A DNA stretch of 64,000 nucleotides from positions 1-64,000 of the forward strand of contig CBDCFC010000051.1 of assembly GCA_965215945.1 (NCBI GenBank), written 5' to 3'. The notes under the pieces were generated by a model. The model ran no database searches. It had not been told where the DNA came from and saw nothing but the letters and a program-made list of their open reading frames with translations. A program made the position numbers and the translations under genes. Every line of letters starts with the position of its first letter. Positions within the stretch are counted from its first letter, which is position 1. Of the stretch, positions 1-10,279 are shown in pieces. This stretch comes from JAHEKD01 sp965215945 (lineage in GTDB: Bacteria > Pseudomonadota > Gammaproteobacteria > Arenicellales > JAHEKD01).

Positions 1-724
1 TAAGCGGTTGAAGCCATACTGTCGGTGATGGCAATGGTTTTGGCACCGCGCTGACCGGCAATTTTAATCGCACTCAGCGTTTCATTTCTGTAAGGGCTGA
101 AACGTCATCCCAAGCAAGCAATCCTGTTCATTGATGTTTAGCAAATCATCGCTTAACAAGGTGCCCTGATTTGGAATCAGTATGAAATGGTCAAACGCTA
201 TTCTTGCCAGGTACCAGAAGTTGTAAGCCAGCGAATAGGCCAGGCCGACTCCAACAACGTGGACTTTTCTGGCTTGGTACATAATATTGACAGCTTGATT
301 CATGTCTTTCACAGATTGCTGGCGAAACATCTGCTCGCTGTTATCCAGGCAGGCTTGTGCCATCGAACTCAAAACGGCAGCGCTGCCGCCTTTTTTGCCA
401 TGGCCTGTAACCATTTGACTCTATCGCTAGAGCTGCCGGAACCGGCCCGAACAAAGTCACGAAAGCGCTCCCGCATTGCTTCATAACCATCAAAACCCAG
501 CGTGCGGGCTAAACGAGTAAAGCTGTTTGGGTGGACTTCAACTTCGCCGCCAGGCTGCGCATGGTCTGCACGCCAACCTCATGAGGATGATCAATAATAA
601 AACGGGCTGCAGTTTGCAGCTGCGGGGGTAATTCGTCAAATATCTCCAGCAATCGGGAAATAGTGCTTTCCTGACTCTGTGGTGGCGATTCATGGGGGAT
701 CAATTTAACTACAGGTTGAGACAT
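1..724 (-). pseudogene. RpiR/MurR-family transcriptional regulator, frameshifted and cut by the window edge
   Basis: An N-terminal HTH_6 (RpiR-type helix-turn-helix) is followed by a SIS sugar-phosphate-binding domain. The start at 724 gives MSQPVVKLIPHES. The helix-turn-helix reading breaks near 520-560, after LAAKLK. The continuation (VHPNSFTRLARTLGFDGYEA) is in another frame and is restored by one extra G. The SIS part (VHVVGVGLAYSLAYNF) then runs to about 105, where a second one-base shift separates GMTFQ from the typical continuation SPYRNETLSAIKIAGQRGAK. The 3' end lies outside the window. It is divergent from the oxidoreductase pseudogene at 804, which it probably controlled. The family is recognised with good confidence. 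Whether the breaks are decay or sequencing error is open. Confidence 0.8.
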
Positions 725-803
725 TTGTACTATTGATTTAATTAATGATACAAGTGTATCATATCGCTATATTTAATCAATCACTCAGGGTTATAAATTA
801 CCG

Positions 804-3241
804 ATGCAAGAACAGTACAAAATTGTCATTATCGGTGGCGGTGTTATGGGTTGTTCCTTGGCTTATCACTTATGCAAAGAAGGTGAGACCGATGTGTTGC
901 TATTGGAGAAAGGAGAGCTGACAGGAGGTTCTACCTGGCACGCCGCCGGGCAGATCACCCACTCAGTCAGTCACTACTCACTAGCCAAGATGGCAGCCTA
1001 CGGCACCGAATTGTATCCAACATTAGAAGACGAAACGGCCAATCGGTGACTTGGCACGGTTGCGGCAGCCTGCGCGTGGCCTATACTGATGATGAAGTCC
1101 ACTGGATTAAATACACTTTATCAGTGGGTAAGGGCCTGGGACATGAAATGGAAGTTATCGGTCCAGAGCGGATTCGGGAACTGCATCCATTTTATAATCT
1201 GGACGGCATCCAGGCGGCGCTGCATACTCCCCATGACGGTCACGTCGACCCGGCCGGTGTGTCGTTTGCCATGGCCAAGGGTGCGCGATTGATGGGTGGT
1301 GCGGTCAAACGCCATAATCGCGTAACCGGTATCACCAGAAAAGATAACGGTGAGTTTATTGTGCAAACCGAGCAGGGAGATATCCTCGCCGAACATGTGG
1401 TCAATGCCGGAGGAACCTATGCTCGGCAAAATTGGTGAATGGGTTGGTCTGGATTTACCTATTGCCAACATGCTGCACCATTATTTAATTACCGACAATG
1501 TCCCTGAGTTTGAAAATTTAGAGTACGAATTGCCCGTTATTCGCGATGACAAAATGGTTTCCGGCTACGTGCGCATGGAGCAAAAGGCAGGTTTGATTGG
1601 TATTTATGAAAAGGCCAACGCCGCTTCGATTTGGGATGATGGTACACCCTGGGAAGCCGAAAATGAGCTGTTCGAGCCTGATTATGATCGCATTATGCCG
1701 TGGCTTGAAAACTCGATGGAGCGTATGCCAATTTTGTCCGAACTGGGTATCAAGCGTGTTGTGCACGTGCCATTACTCATCCACCAGATGGCAATATGAT
1801 GTTGGGTCCCTCCGGGTTGCGCCAATTTCTGGTGTTGCTGTGGATCACAGGTTGGTATCGCCTGGGGGCCGGGTGCGGGGAAATATCTGGCACAATGGAT
1901 GGTGCATGGTGCCGCCGATGTGTCGATGCGCAGTTTTGATCCGCGTCGTTTTGGTGCGCGTATTGATGACGGACTATCGTATTGGTAAAGCCAAGGAAGA
2001 TTATTTGTTGCGTCATGAAATTCCGTTTCCACATCTGGACCGACCTGATTATCGTCCTTCTCATTCTACAGCTTTCGCCTTTATATGAGACGTTGAAAGA
2101 AAAGGGGGCCGTCTATGAAGACGTGTATGGTTGGGAGCGACCATACTGGTATGCCTTAGGTGATACGCCGCAAAAGCATATTGAAAGTTTCAAGCGCAGT
2201 GAATTACATACCATTATCGGCAATGAAGTAAAAGGCTTGCGTGCACACGCAGGGATCGCAGATTTAACTGCTTTTGCCAAATTAGAAGTTTTTGGTGATG
2301 ACGCGGAACCCTATTTAAGCCGGATTTCGTCAAACAAAATTCCACAAAAAATCGGCAGTATTTCGCTGACTTATTTGATGCTGGAAAACGGCCGCATTGA
2401 GGGTGAAGCGACTTTTGTTAAGCTGGGCGAAAATCATTTTTATGTGGTTTATGCGGCAGTTAGAGAAGCAGCACTTAAAAATTGGATGGAAGAACAAATC
2501 AACCAAGGTGAGTCAGTTGATATCGTCAATGTCTCTGAAGATTACGGTGTCATTATGCTGGCCGGCCCGGCTTCCCGGAAAATTCTGGCTGAATGTACCG
2601 ACGTTTCACTGGACAATGCCGATTTTCGTTGGTTATCCACCCAACATATCACAGTAGCCGGTGTTGAAAATGTGAGAGCCATGCGAGTCAGTTACACAGG
2701 TGAATTAGGATGGGAACTTCATGTGTCTATGGCTGGTATGTTGGATGTTTATACTGCGTTAGTTTCGACATCGCATAGCGAAAATCTGGTGCATGTTGGT
2801 TCAGCTTCATTAAACGCCATGCGGATGGAAAAAGCCTATCGGTCTGGCAGTGAAATCACTAACGAAGTGACTTTGACCGAAGCCGATGTAATGCGTTTTT
2901 CCCGCACAGAAGGTTTTCAAGGAGCTATACCAGGCACAAAGGCAGCGTCACGCTATGTATTAACTTATTTGCAAATCGATGAGCCAACTGACTTAGATGA
3001 TAATGCTGATCCACTCGGTTCGGAATCAGTTTGGTATCAGGGCAAACCTGTTGGTCAGATTTCTTCAGGCGGTTACGGTTATGCCGTCAATCATCATCTT
3101 GCTTATGCGTTTGTTCCACCTGACTTGAATGTCGTTAGTAATGAATTTGAAATATTAATTTTAGGCAAGCCCAGACGGGCAGTTGTTGTTGAACAGTGTG
3201 TTTATGACAACGAAAACAAGTTGCCTCGCTCCAACGATTAA
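804..3241 (+). pseudogene. FAD-dependent dimethylglycine/sarcosine dehydrogenase-like protein (DadA-GcvT fusion), multiply frameshifted
   Basis: The pieces together encode about 810 residues, the length of the intact homologue at 43104-45524. The order is an N-terminal Rossmann motif (IIGGGVMGCSLAYHL), the STWHAAG segment where DMGDH-type enzymes attach FAD through His, the rest of the DAO fold, then GcvT and GcvT-C domains (ENGRIEGEATF, SYTGELGWELHV, RMEKAYRSGSE). The frame breaks near 1040, 1430, 1760, 1820 and 1985-2080; one sits in an AAAA run. Only the 3' half from about 2080 reads cleanly. Enzymes of this family oxidatively demethylate methylated glycines and pass formaldehyde to tetrahydrofolate. 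The RpiR regulator upstream is also broken. Either the locus is dying or the assembly is poor here. Confidence 0.85.
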
Positions 3242-3335
3242 ACTAATGGCACCCTTAGATAAACTAGGGCGACGGTATAAATGAATTGGTGTAAATTTGA
3301 CGGTAACACACAGCGAATGAGGATAGTCATCCATC

Positions 3336-4252
3336 ATGAGCGATGCCGTCAAAGTTGCTCAAGTTGCCTCGGCAGATAAGTATAGTCTGCTGTTTGCGAC
3401 AATGATGGTGGCGATTTCTTGCATTGGTTTTGGCACGGTGCCGTTTTTTGCCAAAAGTCTTTCCGAGGCAGGCATCAAATCTGAATTTATTCCTCTTTAT
3501 CGCTACTTTATCAGTGCGCTGGTGTTTTTGCCGACTTTGTTGATGCTCAGAGGACGCCTGAAATCGATATTATGGGGTATTGCAGCTGGTGCATCGCTCG
3601 GTATCGGCTGGATTAGTTATATTGAAGCCCTGAAAATTGTGCCGGTTTCAACCGCCGGGGTAATTTATATGACTTATCCGGTTTTCACCTTGTTAATCGG
3701 CTGGTTTTGGCTAAAAGAACAGCCACAGTTTAAAGCTGTGGTCGCCAGTTTGACTATTTTGGCGGCAACACTGATTACCATGACTGATGTATCGCTTAAT
3801 CCTGATCACATATCAGCACTGATATTTTCTTTTCTGGCGCCTTTAGGATTTGGACTCAGCATTAACATATTGGTGCATAAGCAGCATGATATTCCACCAA
3901 TGGCACGGTTTTGCTGCATAGGCATTGGTAGCTTATTAGGTTTGTCATTTTTGATTGGGCCAACTGGTTTTGAGCAGATTATTCCCACCACACCCCATGC
4001 ACTGTATCTGGCCATTGGAATTGCCTTGTGTACAGCGACAATCCACAGTTGATTTATTCTACTTTTGCACCCATGATCGGTAGCGCTAAAGCGGCAATTG
4101 TCGGCAGTGTTGAATTGCCGACCATGTTTATAGTAGGCTGGCTGGCCTTTGGGGAGCAAATTACCCCGCTGCAATTTTTAAGCGGCGCATTGGTGGTTAC
4201 TGCCATTGCTATGACGCCGACGAAGCGGGTAAAACACAAAATTCCCAAATAA
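3336..4252 (+). pseudogene. EamA/DMT-superfamily permease, one frameshift
   Basis: This is a ten-helix drug/metabolite transporter of the EamA type. The ATG at 3336 follows GAGGAT about 12 bases upstream. The first frame gives 238 residues with repeated hydrophobic helices, such as FATMMVAISCIGFGTVPFF and VIYMTYPVFTLLIGWFWL. It stops at 4052 after LCTATIHS. The other frame continues at once with PQLIYSTFAPMIGSAKAAIV and the second EamA repeat, ending at 4252. Restoring one C before 'cacag' gives ATIPQLIYSTFAP, the expected family sequence. It lies between the GcvT-fusion pseudogene and the CMD gene. The substrate is unknown; export of an amino acid or amine is only a guess from context. Confidence 0.8.
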
Positions 4253-4283
4253 TCTTTTTAAACTTTTTGAATTGGAGAACCCC

Positions 4284-4664
4284 ATGGATAACGAACGTTT
4301 TGAACTCGGCCTTGAGCGGCGTAAAGGTACTTTAGGCGCGGAGTACGTCGAAAAAAATCTGGCTGCAGCCGATGACTTCAGCCGCCCGTTTCAGGAGATG
4401 ATGACCGAATGGTGTTGGGGCTTTGGCTGGGGTGATGACACTATTGATGCTAAAACCCGTTCAATGATGAATCTGGCGATGATCGGTGCCTTGGGCAAAA
4501 TGCACGAATGGGAAATTCATTGTAAAGGTGCCTTGAACAATGGTGTAACAAAAGAAGAAATTCGTTCAATTATTCATGTGGTGGCGATTTATTGTGGTGT
4601 GCCTCAATCCTTGGAATGCTTTCGAGTTGCCCGTAAAGTGCTGGAAGAAAGAGAACTGCTTTAA
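4284..4664 (+). CDS. Carboxymuconolactone decarboxylase (CMD)/AhpD-like protein
   Basis: A 126-residue single CMD domain. The ATG at 4284 is chosen because GGAG lies 6 bases upstream; an in-frame TTG at 4272 overlaps that site. The conserved middle (SMMNLAMIGALGKMHEWEIH) and the helix HVVAIYCGVPQSLECF fit the gamma-carboxymuconolactone decarboxylase subgroup. Unlike AhpD, no CxxC peroxidase pair is visible, so lactone decarboxylation or another small-molecule role is more likely than peroxide reduction. It follows the broken permease by about 30 bp, probably in one transcript. Its TAA stop overlaps the stop of the convergent sulfotransferase within the palindrome TTAA. Confidence 0.85.
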   Translation: MDNERFELGLERRKGTLGAEYVEKNLAAADDFSRPFQEMMTEWCWGFGWGDDTIDAKTRSMMNLAMIGALGKMHEWEIHCKGALNNGVTKEEIRSIIHVVAIYCGVPQSLECFRVARKVLEERELL

Positions 4665-5481
4665 GCAGTATTGGTGCCTGGAGGAGTCGACCAGCTAAAT
4701 TTTTCACCAAGCAGCTCGATCAACTGTTGATTGTGGTCTTTAAAATAATCATCTAACCGTATGCGTAACTCAGAGCTGATTTCGCTATATTGACCTACGA
4801 CTTGTGGGATAGATTTTCAGGATAGACCGTCTCTACTCCAAGAAAACCGTAGCATTGGTTTAATGTTTTATGCGGGTCAGTGAAAAACTCTTCGCTTTTG
4901 ATAAACAAGAATTGTTCACGGTCAAAGTATTTCAACCAGTTTTTGATATGTTCAGCATAGTGTCCGCGCATCAAATAAAGAATACTGGCTTCGTCATGAA
5001 AATTCTTATTATTAATCGCCTGTTCAAAGGTGTCAGGAAAATTATCGGAACTACTGTTGCGCCGATTCATTTGATAGGCTGAAAATGCTCGATCAATTGG
5101 ATTTCTGAGCAGTACAATTAACTTGGCATCAGGAATATCGTTTTTTAAAGACCTGGCGGCATGCTCTTCAAACAGATAATAAGGTGAGGCCTCACCAGTC
5201 AGTTTGTTCTTACGCATTCGATTTAAAGGGAAAAAACTTTTATACCAACTTAAATCTTTGCCCATTCTGTTATGGTAATTGTAATAATGAATTTCTTTAT
5301 AAAGTGCTAGTTCCAATTCGGGGTGCTGGGACAAATAAAAAAACAATGAAGAAGTTCCCGCTTTTTGAGCACCAATGATGATGAAATTCGGCATGGATCG
5401 CCATGATGAGGTTGCCAAACGGTATTGGAATCTTAATGATCGATATACAGGCCCGAAAGTCTTTCTTAGCGTTTTCAACAT
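4661..5481 (-). pseudogene. PAPS-dependent sulfotransferase, one frameshift near the C terminus
   Basis: The first 228 residues carry the 5'-phosphosulfate loop (FIIIGAQKAGTSSLFFYL, about residues 33-50) and the 3'-phosphate site (LIVLLRNPIDRAFSAY). This is the heparan-sulfate-type sulfotransferase family, which moves sulfate from PAPS to a carbohydrate or other acceptor. The first reading stops at 4795. A one-base shift there continues in the same direction with IPQVVGQYSEISSELRIRLD and ends at 4661, giving about 273 residues, the usual family length. The start ATG (5479-5481) overlaps the 3' end of the histidine kinase gene by 7 bp, so the two are co-transcribed. A second, unrelated sulfotransferase (Stf0) at 32034 is frameshifted as well. 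Confidence 0.8.
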
Positions 5482-6821
5482 GATTCGCGATCATAACCGA
5501 TAAACATCGGCTCTAATAGAAGTTGACGCTTACCCGATGTGCCGGTATCTGTTGAACTGTCTATGTTTAATTCCCAACCAAAGCGCTCACACAAACGTTT
5601 TACAATATCAAGCCCCAGGCCGTGGCCGTTGGTATCAGCTTGACTGGCGCTGCGTTCAAAAGGTTTGATCAACTCGGGTAACTCTTCGGCTGACATGCCG
5701 TGACCGGTGTCTGTAACCACAACATTATTTTTATTAATCACGATATCAACTTTTCCTTCCTGTGTGTAATTGCAGGCATTGCGAATTAAATTGCCCAAGA
5801 CAATACCAACTGCTTGCGATGGAGCAGTCACACTTAGTAAGTCGTTGGCGATAATATTTAGGCTAACGTGCTGGTCCTTGTTGTGAGAACGGTCGATTTG
5901 TTCAACCAGTAGTGAAACCACATCATTGACAATCACTGGATCTGCGATTTGTGCAGGGTTCTCACCACGCGCCAATAGTAGTAATGTCTCAACTAAGGAA
6001 TTCATGTCTTTGCAAGTACTTAGAATGCGCTGAATGGCCTGATTTTGTCTATCAGTCAAAGAGTGGTCATTTGACAATAGCTCCGCTGAACCTTGAATAA
6101 CAGTCAGTGGCGTTCTGAGTTCATGGCTGGCATCACGGGTAAATTGACGTTCCCGTGTGACTAATTCACGAATTCTGTGAGTGAACACATTCAACGCGTC
6201 GATTAATGTTCTGACTTCGTCATCAGTATTCATAGTATTGAGATGATCGATTTCCAAAGCATCCAGATCCTGTTTCTCAACGTTGAATTTTCTAACGATA
6301 TTCGCCAGGGAAACCATGGGAGAAAGTGTTTTGCGTGATTGCTTGTAAGCAAACCAGGCAGAAATATAAATGACGATCAGGGCCAGGCTCAGAGGCACAA
6401 CGCCAAAATAAAAACCAAGTTTGCTGACACTTTCTTCATCAAAGATCAAAAACAAGCGATGATTATCTCGGTCTTCGACATAGATCAATGGATTGCGGCC
6501 ACGAAATTCGACCCGGCCAAAGCCAGGCTGAATGGATCTAATCGTTTCAGGAATCTGGCTAAGGTCTTGATTGGGCGCCAGAAAGCCTTCCAGATTGTCG
6601 GTGTTAGGTGTAGTCTGGTTTGGATTTTGATCATGAAGCGCCCAGAAGTGATCGGCTTCTCCCTCCAATGCTTTTCTGACCAGAACTTTTTCCACCACAT
6701 TGGTCGCCGCATACACACCCAGCACGGTGATAACGCTGATAAACAAAACTTGTAAGGCAAAAACACGAATTAGTTTGCTGTAAATGCCTGTAGAAGTCAG
6801 CTTTGTTGTGACCTTATTCAT
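5475..6821 (-). CDS. Two-component sensor histidine kinase (orphan)
   Basis: A 448-residue inner-membrane kinase. TM1 is at about 17-39 and TM2 at about 137-158, enclosing a periplasmic sensor of roughly 95 residues, followed by a HAMP-like linker. The H-box RDASHELRTPLT places the phospho-acceptor at His233. The N-box (NLIRNACNY), G1 (DTGHGM) and G2 (GHGLGLDIV) are all intact. The tail after G2 departs from the usual ending and adds about 20 residues, so the extreme 3' end may be altered. No response regulator is adjacent. It is divergent from the lipid-modification operon beginning near 6922. Some relatives next to this operon sense envelope stress, but the signal cannot be read from the sequence. 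Confidence 0.88.
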   Translation of the reverse strand: MNKVTTKLTSTGIYSKLIRVFALQVLFISVITVLGVYAATNVVEKVLVRKALEGEADHFWALHDQNPNQTTPNTDNLEGFLAPNQDLSQIPETIRSIQPGFGRVEFRGRNPLIYVEDRDNHRLFLIFDEESVSKLGFYFGVVPLSLALIVIYISAWFAYKQSRKTLSPMVSLANIVRKFNVEKQDLDALEIDHLNTMNTDDEVRTLIDALNVFTHRIRELVTRERQFTRDASHELRTPLTVIQGSAELLSNDHSLTDRQNQAIQRILSTCKDMNSLVETLLLLARGENPAQIADPVIVNDVVSLLVEQIDRSHNKDQHVSLNIIANDLLSVTAPSQAVGIVLGNLIRNACNYTQEGKVDIVINKNNVVVTDTGHGMSAEELPELIKPFERSASQADTNGHGLGLDIVKRLCERFGWELNIDSSTDTGTSGKRQLLLEPMFIGYDRESC

Positions 6822-6921
6822 GCCTGCATGTTAATTCAAGTTAAGTAAAAGTATTGTGAATTCTTCACGTTGCTTTGACATTTGGACCATTAATCTTCTA
6901 TCAAATATTGAAAAGCGTATC

Positions 6922-7479
6922 GTGAATTTTAAAAAATTTAGTTTAATCATTATAGGATGCTTAGTGATGGTTGCCTGTACGTTCACTGGAAACAGATTGA
7001 ATTATATTGAAGATTATAAAGTGGCGGTTGAACCTAAGGATAGCTTTGAGAATACAGGCGAATTGGAGAATTTGGTCGAATTATTTTCTGACTTGCAACA
7101 TCGAGAAGTAGCGCAGCGGGTAGCCAAAACCTATGCCGAGAATCTCTACTTTAATGACACTCTGCATACGTTTACCCGAAGTGATGCTTTGACCGAGTAT
7201 CTTATTAATGGCGCTAATCGTGTTGACGAGATAAACGTTATCTTCGAGGACATTGCCAGTAGTGGCAATAATTATTACGTTCGTTGGGTGATGGAAATGA
7301 AGTTCAAGGTTATGGGTAAATCTATTGAATCCAAATCAATTGGCATCAGCCAGATTCGACTGGATGATCAGGGCAAAATAATTTTTCATCAGGACTTTTG
7401 GGATAACACCACCGGTTTTTTTGGGCATTTGCCAGTAGTAGGAGGAATGTTAAACCGCATCAAGGCATCAATGAAATAG
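6922..7479 (+). CDS. NTF2/SnoaL-like lipoprotein heading the lipid-modification operon
   Basis: A GTG at 6922 gives VNFKKFSLIIIGCLVMVACTF, a clean lipoprotein signal whose lipobox ends at Cys (MVAC). An earlier ATG at 6856 is in frame but would put 22 polar residues before the signal, so the GTG is preferred. The mature part has the SnoaL/NTF2-like pattern (RVAKTYAENLYFNDTLHTF, then YYVRWVMEMKFKVMGKSIES, ending HQDFWDNTTGFFGHLPVVGG). Similar proteins sit first or second in ChrR-regulon lipid operons, where their function is not established. It stops 2 bp before the SDR gene. Lipid or pigment binding is inference. Confidence 0.75.
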   Translation: MNFKKFSLIIIGCLVMVACTFTGNRLNYIEDYKVAVEPKDSFENTGELENLVELFSDLQHREVAQRVAKTYAENLYFNDTLHTFTRSDALTEYLINGANRVDEINVIFEDIASSGNNYYVRWVMEMKFKVMGKSIESKSIGISQIRLDDQGKIIFHQDFWDNTTGFFGHLPVVGGMLNRIKASMK

Positions 7480-7481
7480 CA

Positions 7482-8261
7482 GTGACAGTTGAATTAAAAA
7501 ATCGAACAATATGGCTGACCGGTGCGTCATTCGGTATCGGTCTGGAGCTGGCGAAAACTCTGTTGGATAAAGATAATCATTTGATTGTGACTGCCCGTTC
7601 AGAAACAGTTTTACAACAACTTAAAGTCAAATATCCAGATCAAGTCACTATCGTGGTTTGTGATGTGGCAGAGCGATCAGCTGCTAATTATCTCAAATCA
7701 GAGTTAGTTAAGTATGTTGATTCTTTGGACACAGTGATACTAAATGCCGGAATTTGCGAGTACATTAATGTAAGTGATTTTGACATGGAAGTAGTCGAAC
7801 GGGTCACGCAAACAAATTATTTGGGTTTCGTCCGCTGTGTAGCAGCAGCATTGCCGCTGTTAAAGAATTCAAGCAAACATCCACATTTAGTAGGCGTGAG
7901 CAGTGCCTCTGCTTATATTGGATTACCGCGAGCAGAGGCTTATGGAACCAGTAAAGCAGCAATACGCCATTTTTTACAATCGCTGAGGCTGGATGTTTTC
8001 CCGCTTGGGATTGATGTGAGTATTATTTATCCGGGATTTGTTGATACGCGATTAACACAGGCAAATGACTTTGAAATGCCATTTCAGCTAACAACTGAGC
8101 AAGCCGTTAGTCGAATCATAAATGGTATTGAGAAGCGGAAAAAAGAGATTGCCTTCCCCAAACGATTAATCTGGCCGATTCGGTTTTTCTCTGCACTGCC
8201 AGCCTCTCTCTCGACCGAATTCGGCCAGAAACTTGTTCGAACTCAAGGTCAAGCAATATGA
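7482..8261 (+). CDS. Short-chain dehydrogenase/reductase
   Basis: A 259-residue classical SDR with a GTG start at 7482, 2 bp after the lipoprotein gene. The NAD(P) loop TGASFGIG sits at about residues 13-20 and NAG is present. The catalytic Ser-Tyr-Lys are seen in SSASAYIGLPRAEAYGTSKA. The C-terminal part is basic and hydrophobic, as in membrane-associated SDRs of this operon type. It overlaps the next gene by ATGA (8258-8261), a mark of translational coupling. Family members next to COG2907 and Cfa are thought to take part in oxidative modification of membrane lipids under photo-oxidative stress. The exact substrate is unknown. Confidence 0.88.
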   Translation: MTVELKNRTIWLTGASFGIGLELAKTLLDKDNHLIVTARSETVLQQLKVKYPDQVTIVVCDVAERSAANYLKSELVKYVDSLDTVILNAGICEYINVSDFDMEVVERVTQTNYLGFVRCVAAALPLLKNSSKHPHLVGVSSASAYIGLPRAEAYGTSKAAIRHFLQSLRLDVFPLGIDVSIIYPGFVDTRLTQANDFEMPFQLTTEQAVSRIINGIEKRKKEIAFPKRLIWPIRFFSALPASLSTEFGQKLVRTQGQAI

Positions 8262-9535
8262 AAATCGCAGTTATTGGTAGTGGAATTTCCGGCTTGGCGA
8301 GCGCTTATTGGCTGGCAAGCAATCATGAGATTACAGTTTTTGAAGCCGAGAAAAAAATAGGCGGTCATACTGCTACTGTTGATGTGAAAGTTGGTTGCCG
8401 GCAATATGCAATTGATACGGGATTTATTGTTTTCAACGAGTGTACTTATCCGAAGTTTAATAAATTGATTCGTGAGTTGGATGTTCAATACCAACCAACT
8501 GAAATGAGCTTTAGTGTGAGTGACAGGGTTGGCAACTTCGAATATAGTGGTACAAACGCAAACACCATGCTGGCACAGCGTTCAAATCTTTTGCGTCCAG
8601 GATTTTGGCGTATGATCAATGAAATCCGGCGTTTTAATAACCAGGCCAAGGTCGATTTCGCCAATAATGCTATCGATCCAAATTTAACAATGGGTGAGTA
8701 TCTGGCCGCCAGCCAATACGGGAGGGAATTTAAGCAGTATTATATTTTGCCTATGGCCTCAGCAATCTGGTCCATGCCGCAAAAAACGATCAACGATTTC
8801 CAGGCACTTTTTTTCATTCGGTTTTTTAACCATCATGGCCTGTTGAATATCGTCAATCGCCCTCAATGGCAGGTAATTAAAGGGGGCTCACGGGAATACT
8901 TGACTCCCTTGACTCGTTCTTTTGCTGACAATATACGTACTGATTGTCCGGTCAACTCAATCACCAGAACAACAGATAATGTGACAGTCAAAACTCGTTT
9001 TGGCGACGAAAACTATGACGGAGTTATTTTTGCGTGTCATAGCGATCAGGCTCTGGCTATTCTCGGTCAACAAGCAACTCCTAACGAACGGCAAATCCTC
9101 TCAGACATCAATTATTATGCCAGCGATGTCATTTTACACACTGATATATCGTTATTACCTAAAAGGCGGCGGGCCTGGTCTAGCTGGAACTACTTATTGA
9201 CGGGGGCTAATAAGGATGTACCGCTGGTGACATATAACATGAATATTCTGCAGGGGATTGAATCAAGGCAGACATTTTGTGTGTCGCTCAATCCACAGGA
9301 TCACATTAACCCTGAAAAAATCATACAGATATTTAATTATTCTCACCCGCAGCTCAATGCAAAAAGTATTCAGGCTCAAAACCGCTGGTCAGAAATTAAC
9401 GGAGAAAACCGTTCCTGGTTTTGCGGCGCGTACTGGGGGAACGGTTTTCACGAAGATGGAGTTGCTAGTGCGCGCCGCGTGATGGAATCAATAGGAAAAG
9501 GATTATGTCAGAGCACACTTTCTACAGCGGCTTAA
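8258..9535 (+). CDS. COG2907-type FAD-dependent amine oxidase-fold protein
   Basis: 425 residues. The N terminus is a Rossmann FAD motif (MKIAVIGSGISGLASAYWLA) ending in the acidic FEAEKKIGGHTATVD. Further on are the NAD(P)-binding amine-oxidase segments (DTGFIVFNECTYPKF) and a C-terminal FAD contact (CGAYWGNGFHEDGVASARR). This is the flavoprotein always found with DUF1365 and cyclopropane synthase. In furan-fatty-acid producers related flavoproteins act on fatty acyl chains, so modification of phospholipid acyl chains is the likely role. It overlaps the SDR by 4 bp and DUF1365 by 31 bp. Confidence 0.88.
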   Translation: MKIAVIGSGISGLASAYWLASNHEITVFEAEKKIGGHTATVDVKVGCRQYAIDTGFIVFNECTYPKFNKLIRELDVQYQPTEMSFSVSDRVGNFEYSGTNANTMLAQRSNLLRPGFWRMINEIRRFNNQAKVDFANNAIDPNLTMGEYLAASQYGREFKQYYILPMASAIWSMPQKTINDFQALFFIRFFNHHGLLNIVNRPQWQVIKGGSREYLTPLTRSFADNIRTDCPVNSITRTTDNVTVKTRFGDENYDGVIFACHSDQALAILGQQATPNERQILSDINYYASDVILHTDISLLPKRRRAWSSWNYLLTGANKDVPLVTYNMNILQGIESRQTFCVSLNPQDHINPEKIIQIFNYSHPQLNAKSIQAQNRWSEINGENRSWFCGAYWGNGFHEDGVASARRVMESIGKGLCQSTLSTAA

Positions 9536-10278
9536 TTCGTCACCGGCGATTTCAACCGACACAGCATGAGTTCAGATACAAACTCTTTATGTTTTGTTTC
9601 GACCTGGATGGATTGTCAGATGTATTCAATCTTTGGCCGCTGACAGCTTTAGATAAACCGGCACTGGGCAGATTCAAACGGGCAGATCATGTCGGTGACC
9701 AGAACGTATCTTTGAAGCACCATATTTTGGACCAGGTTGAGCAGCAAATCGGCATAAGGCCAGCCGGAACGGTGACACTGCTCACTCATATCCGAATGTG
9801 GGGAATTTTGATGAATCCGATTGCAGTTTTCTCTTGTTATGGAAAGGACGGCAGTTTACAGGCAGTGGCTTTACAAGTCACGAATACACCCTGGGGCGAG
9901 CAGTGTCTTTATGTGTTGAAAACCAAGCCCGGCACTTTGAAACAGCATTTCGAATTTGCTAAAGACATGCATGTTTCACCTTTCAACCCAATGGACATGC
10001 GTTACCGCTGTCATTACATGTTGCAAAATGGCAAGCTTGTTTTACATCTTGAAAATCATCACAGTGAAAGATGTATAACCGATGCAACATTGGTGATGCA
10101 GGCCCAGCCATTGACTCGTAAAAAACTGGTTCAGTCCATATTTCAATATCCTTATATGACCAGCAAAGTGTATTACGGTATTTATAAACAGGCCTTGAGC
10201 CTGTTTATAAAGCGAAACCCTGTTTATACCAATCCGGCTACATTGGCTAAACAGGAAAAATATTCACAAGGAACATAA
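9505..10278 (+). CDS. DUF1365 family protein
   Basis: 257 residues with the family hallmarks: the opening YSGLIRHRRFQPTQHEFRY, the RMWGILMNPIAVFSCYGKDG block, and CHYMLQNGKLVLHLENH. The ATG at 9505 lies inside the end of the flavoprotein gene. No catalytic mechanism is established for DUF1365. Its unbroken linkage to the COG2907 protein and Cfa points to lipid acyl modification. It ends one base before cfa, with the cfa ribosome site (AAGGA) inside its last codons. Confidence 0.88.
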   Translation: MSEHTFYSGLIRHRRFQPTQHEFRYKLFMFCFDLDGLSDVFNLWPLTALDKPALGRFKRADHVGDQNVSLKHHILDQVEQQIGIRPAGTVTLLTHIRMWGILMNPIAVFSCYGKDGSLQAVALQVTNTPWGEQCLYVLKTKPGTLKQHFEFAKDMHVSPFNPMDMRYRCHYMLQNGKLVLHLENHHSERCITDATLVMQAQPLTRKKLVQSIFQYPYMTSKVYYGIYKQALSLFIKRNPVYTNPATLAKQEKYSQGT

Positions 10279-10279
10279 A

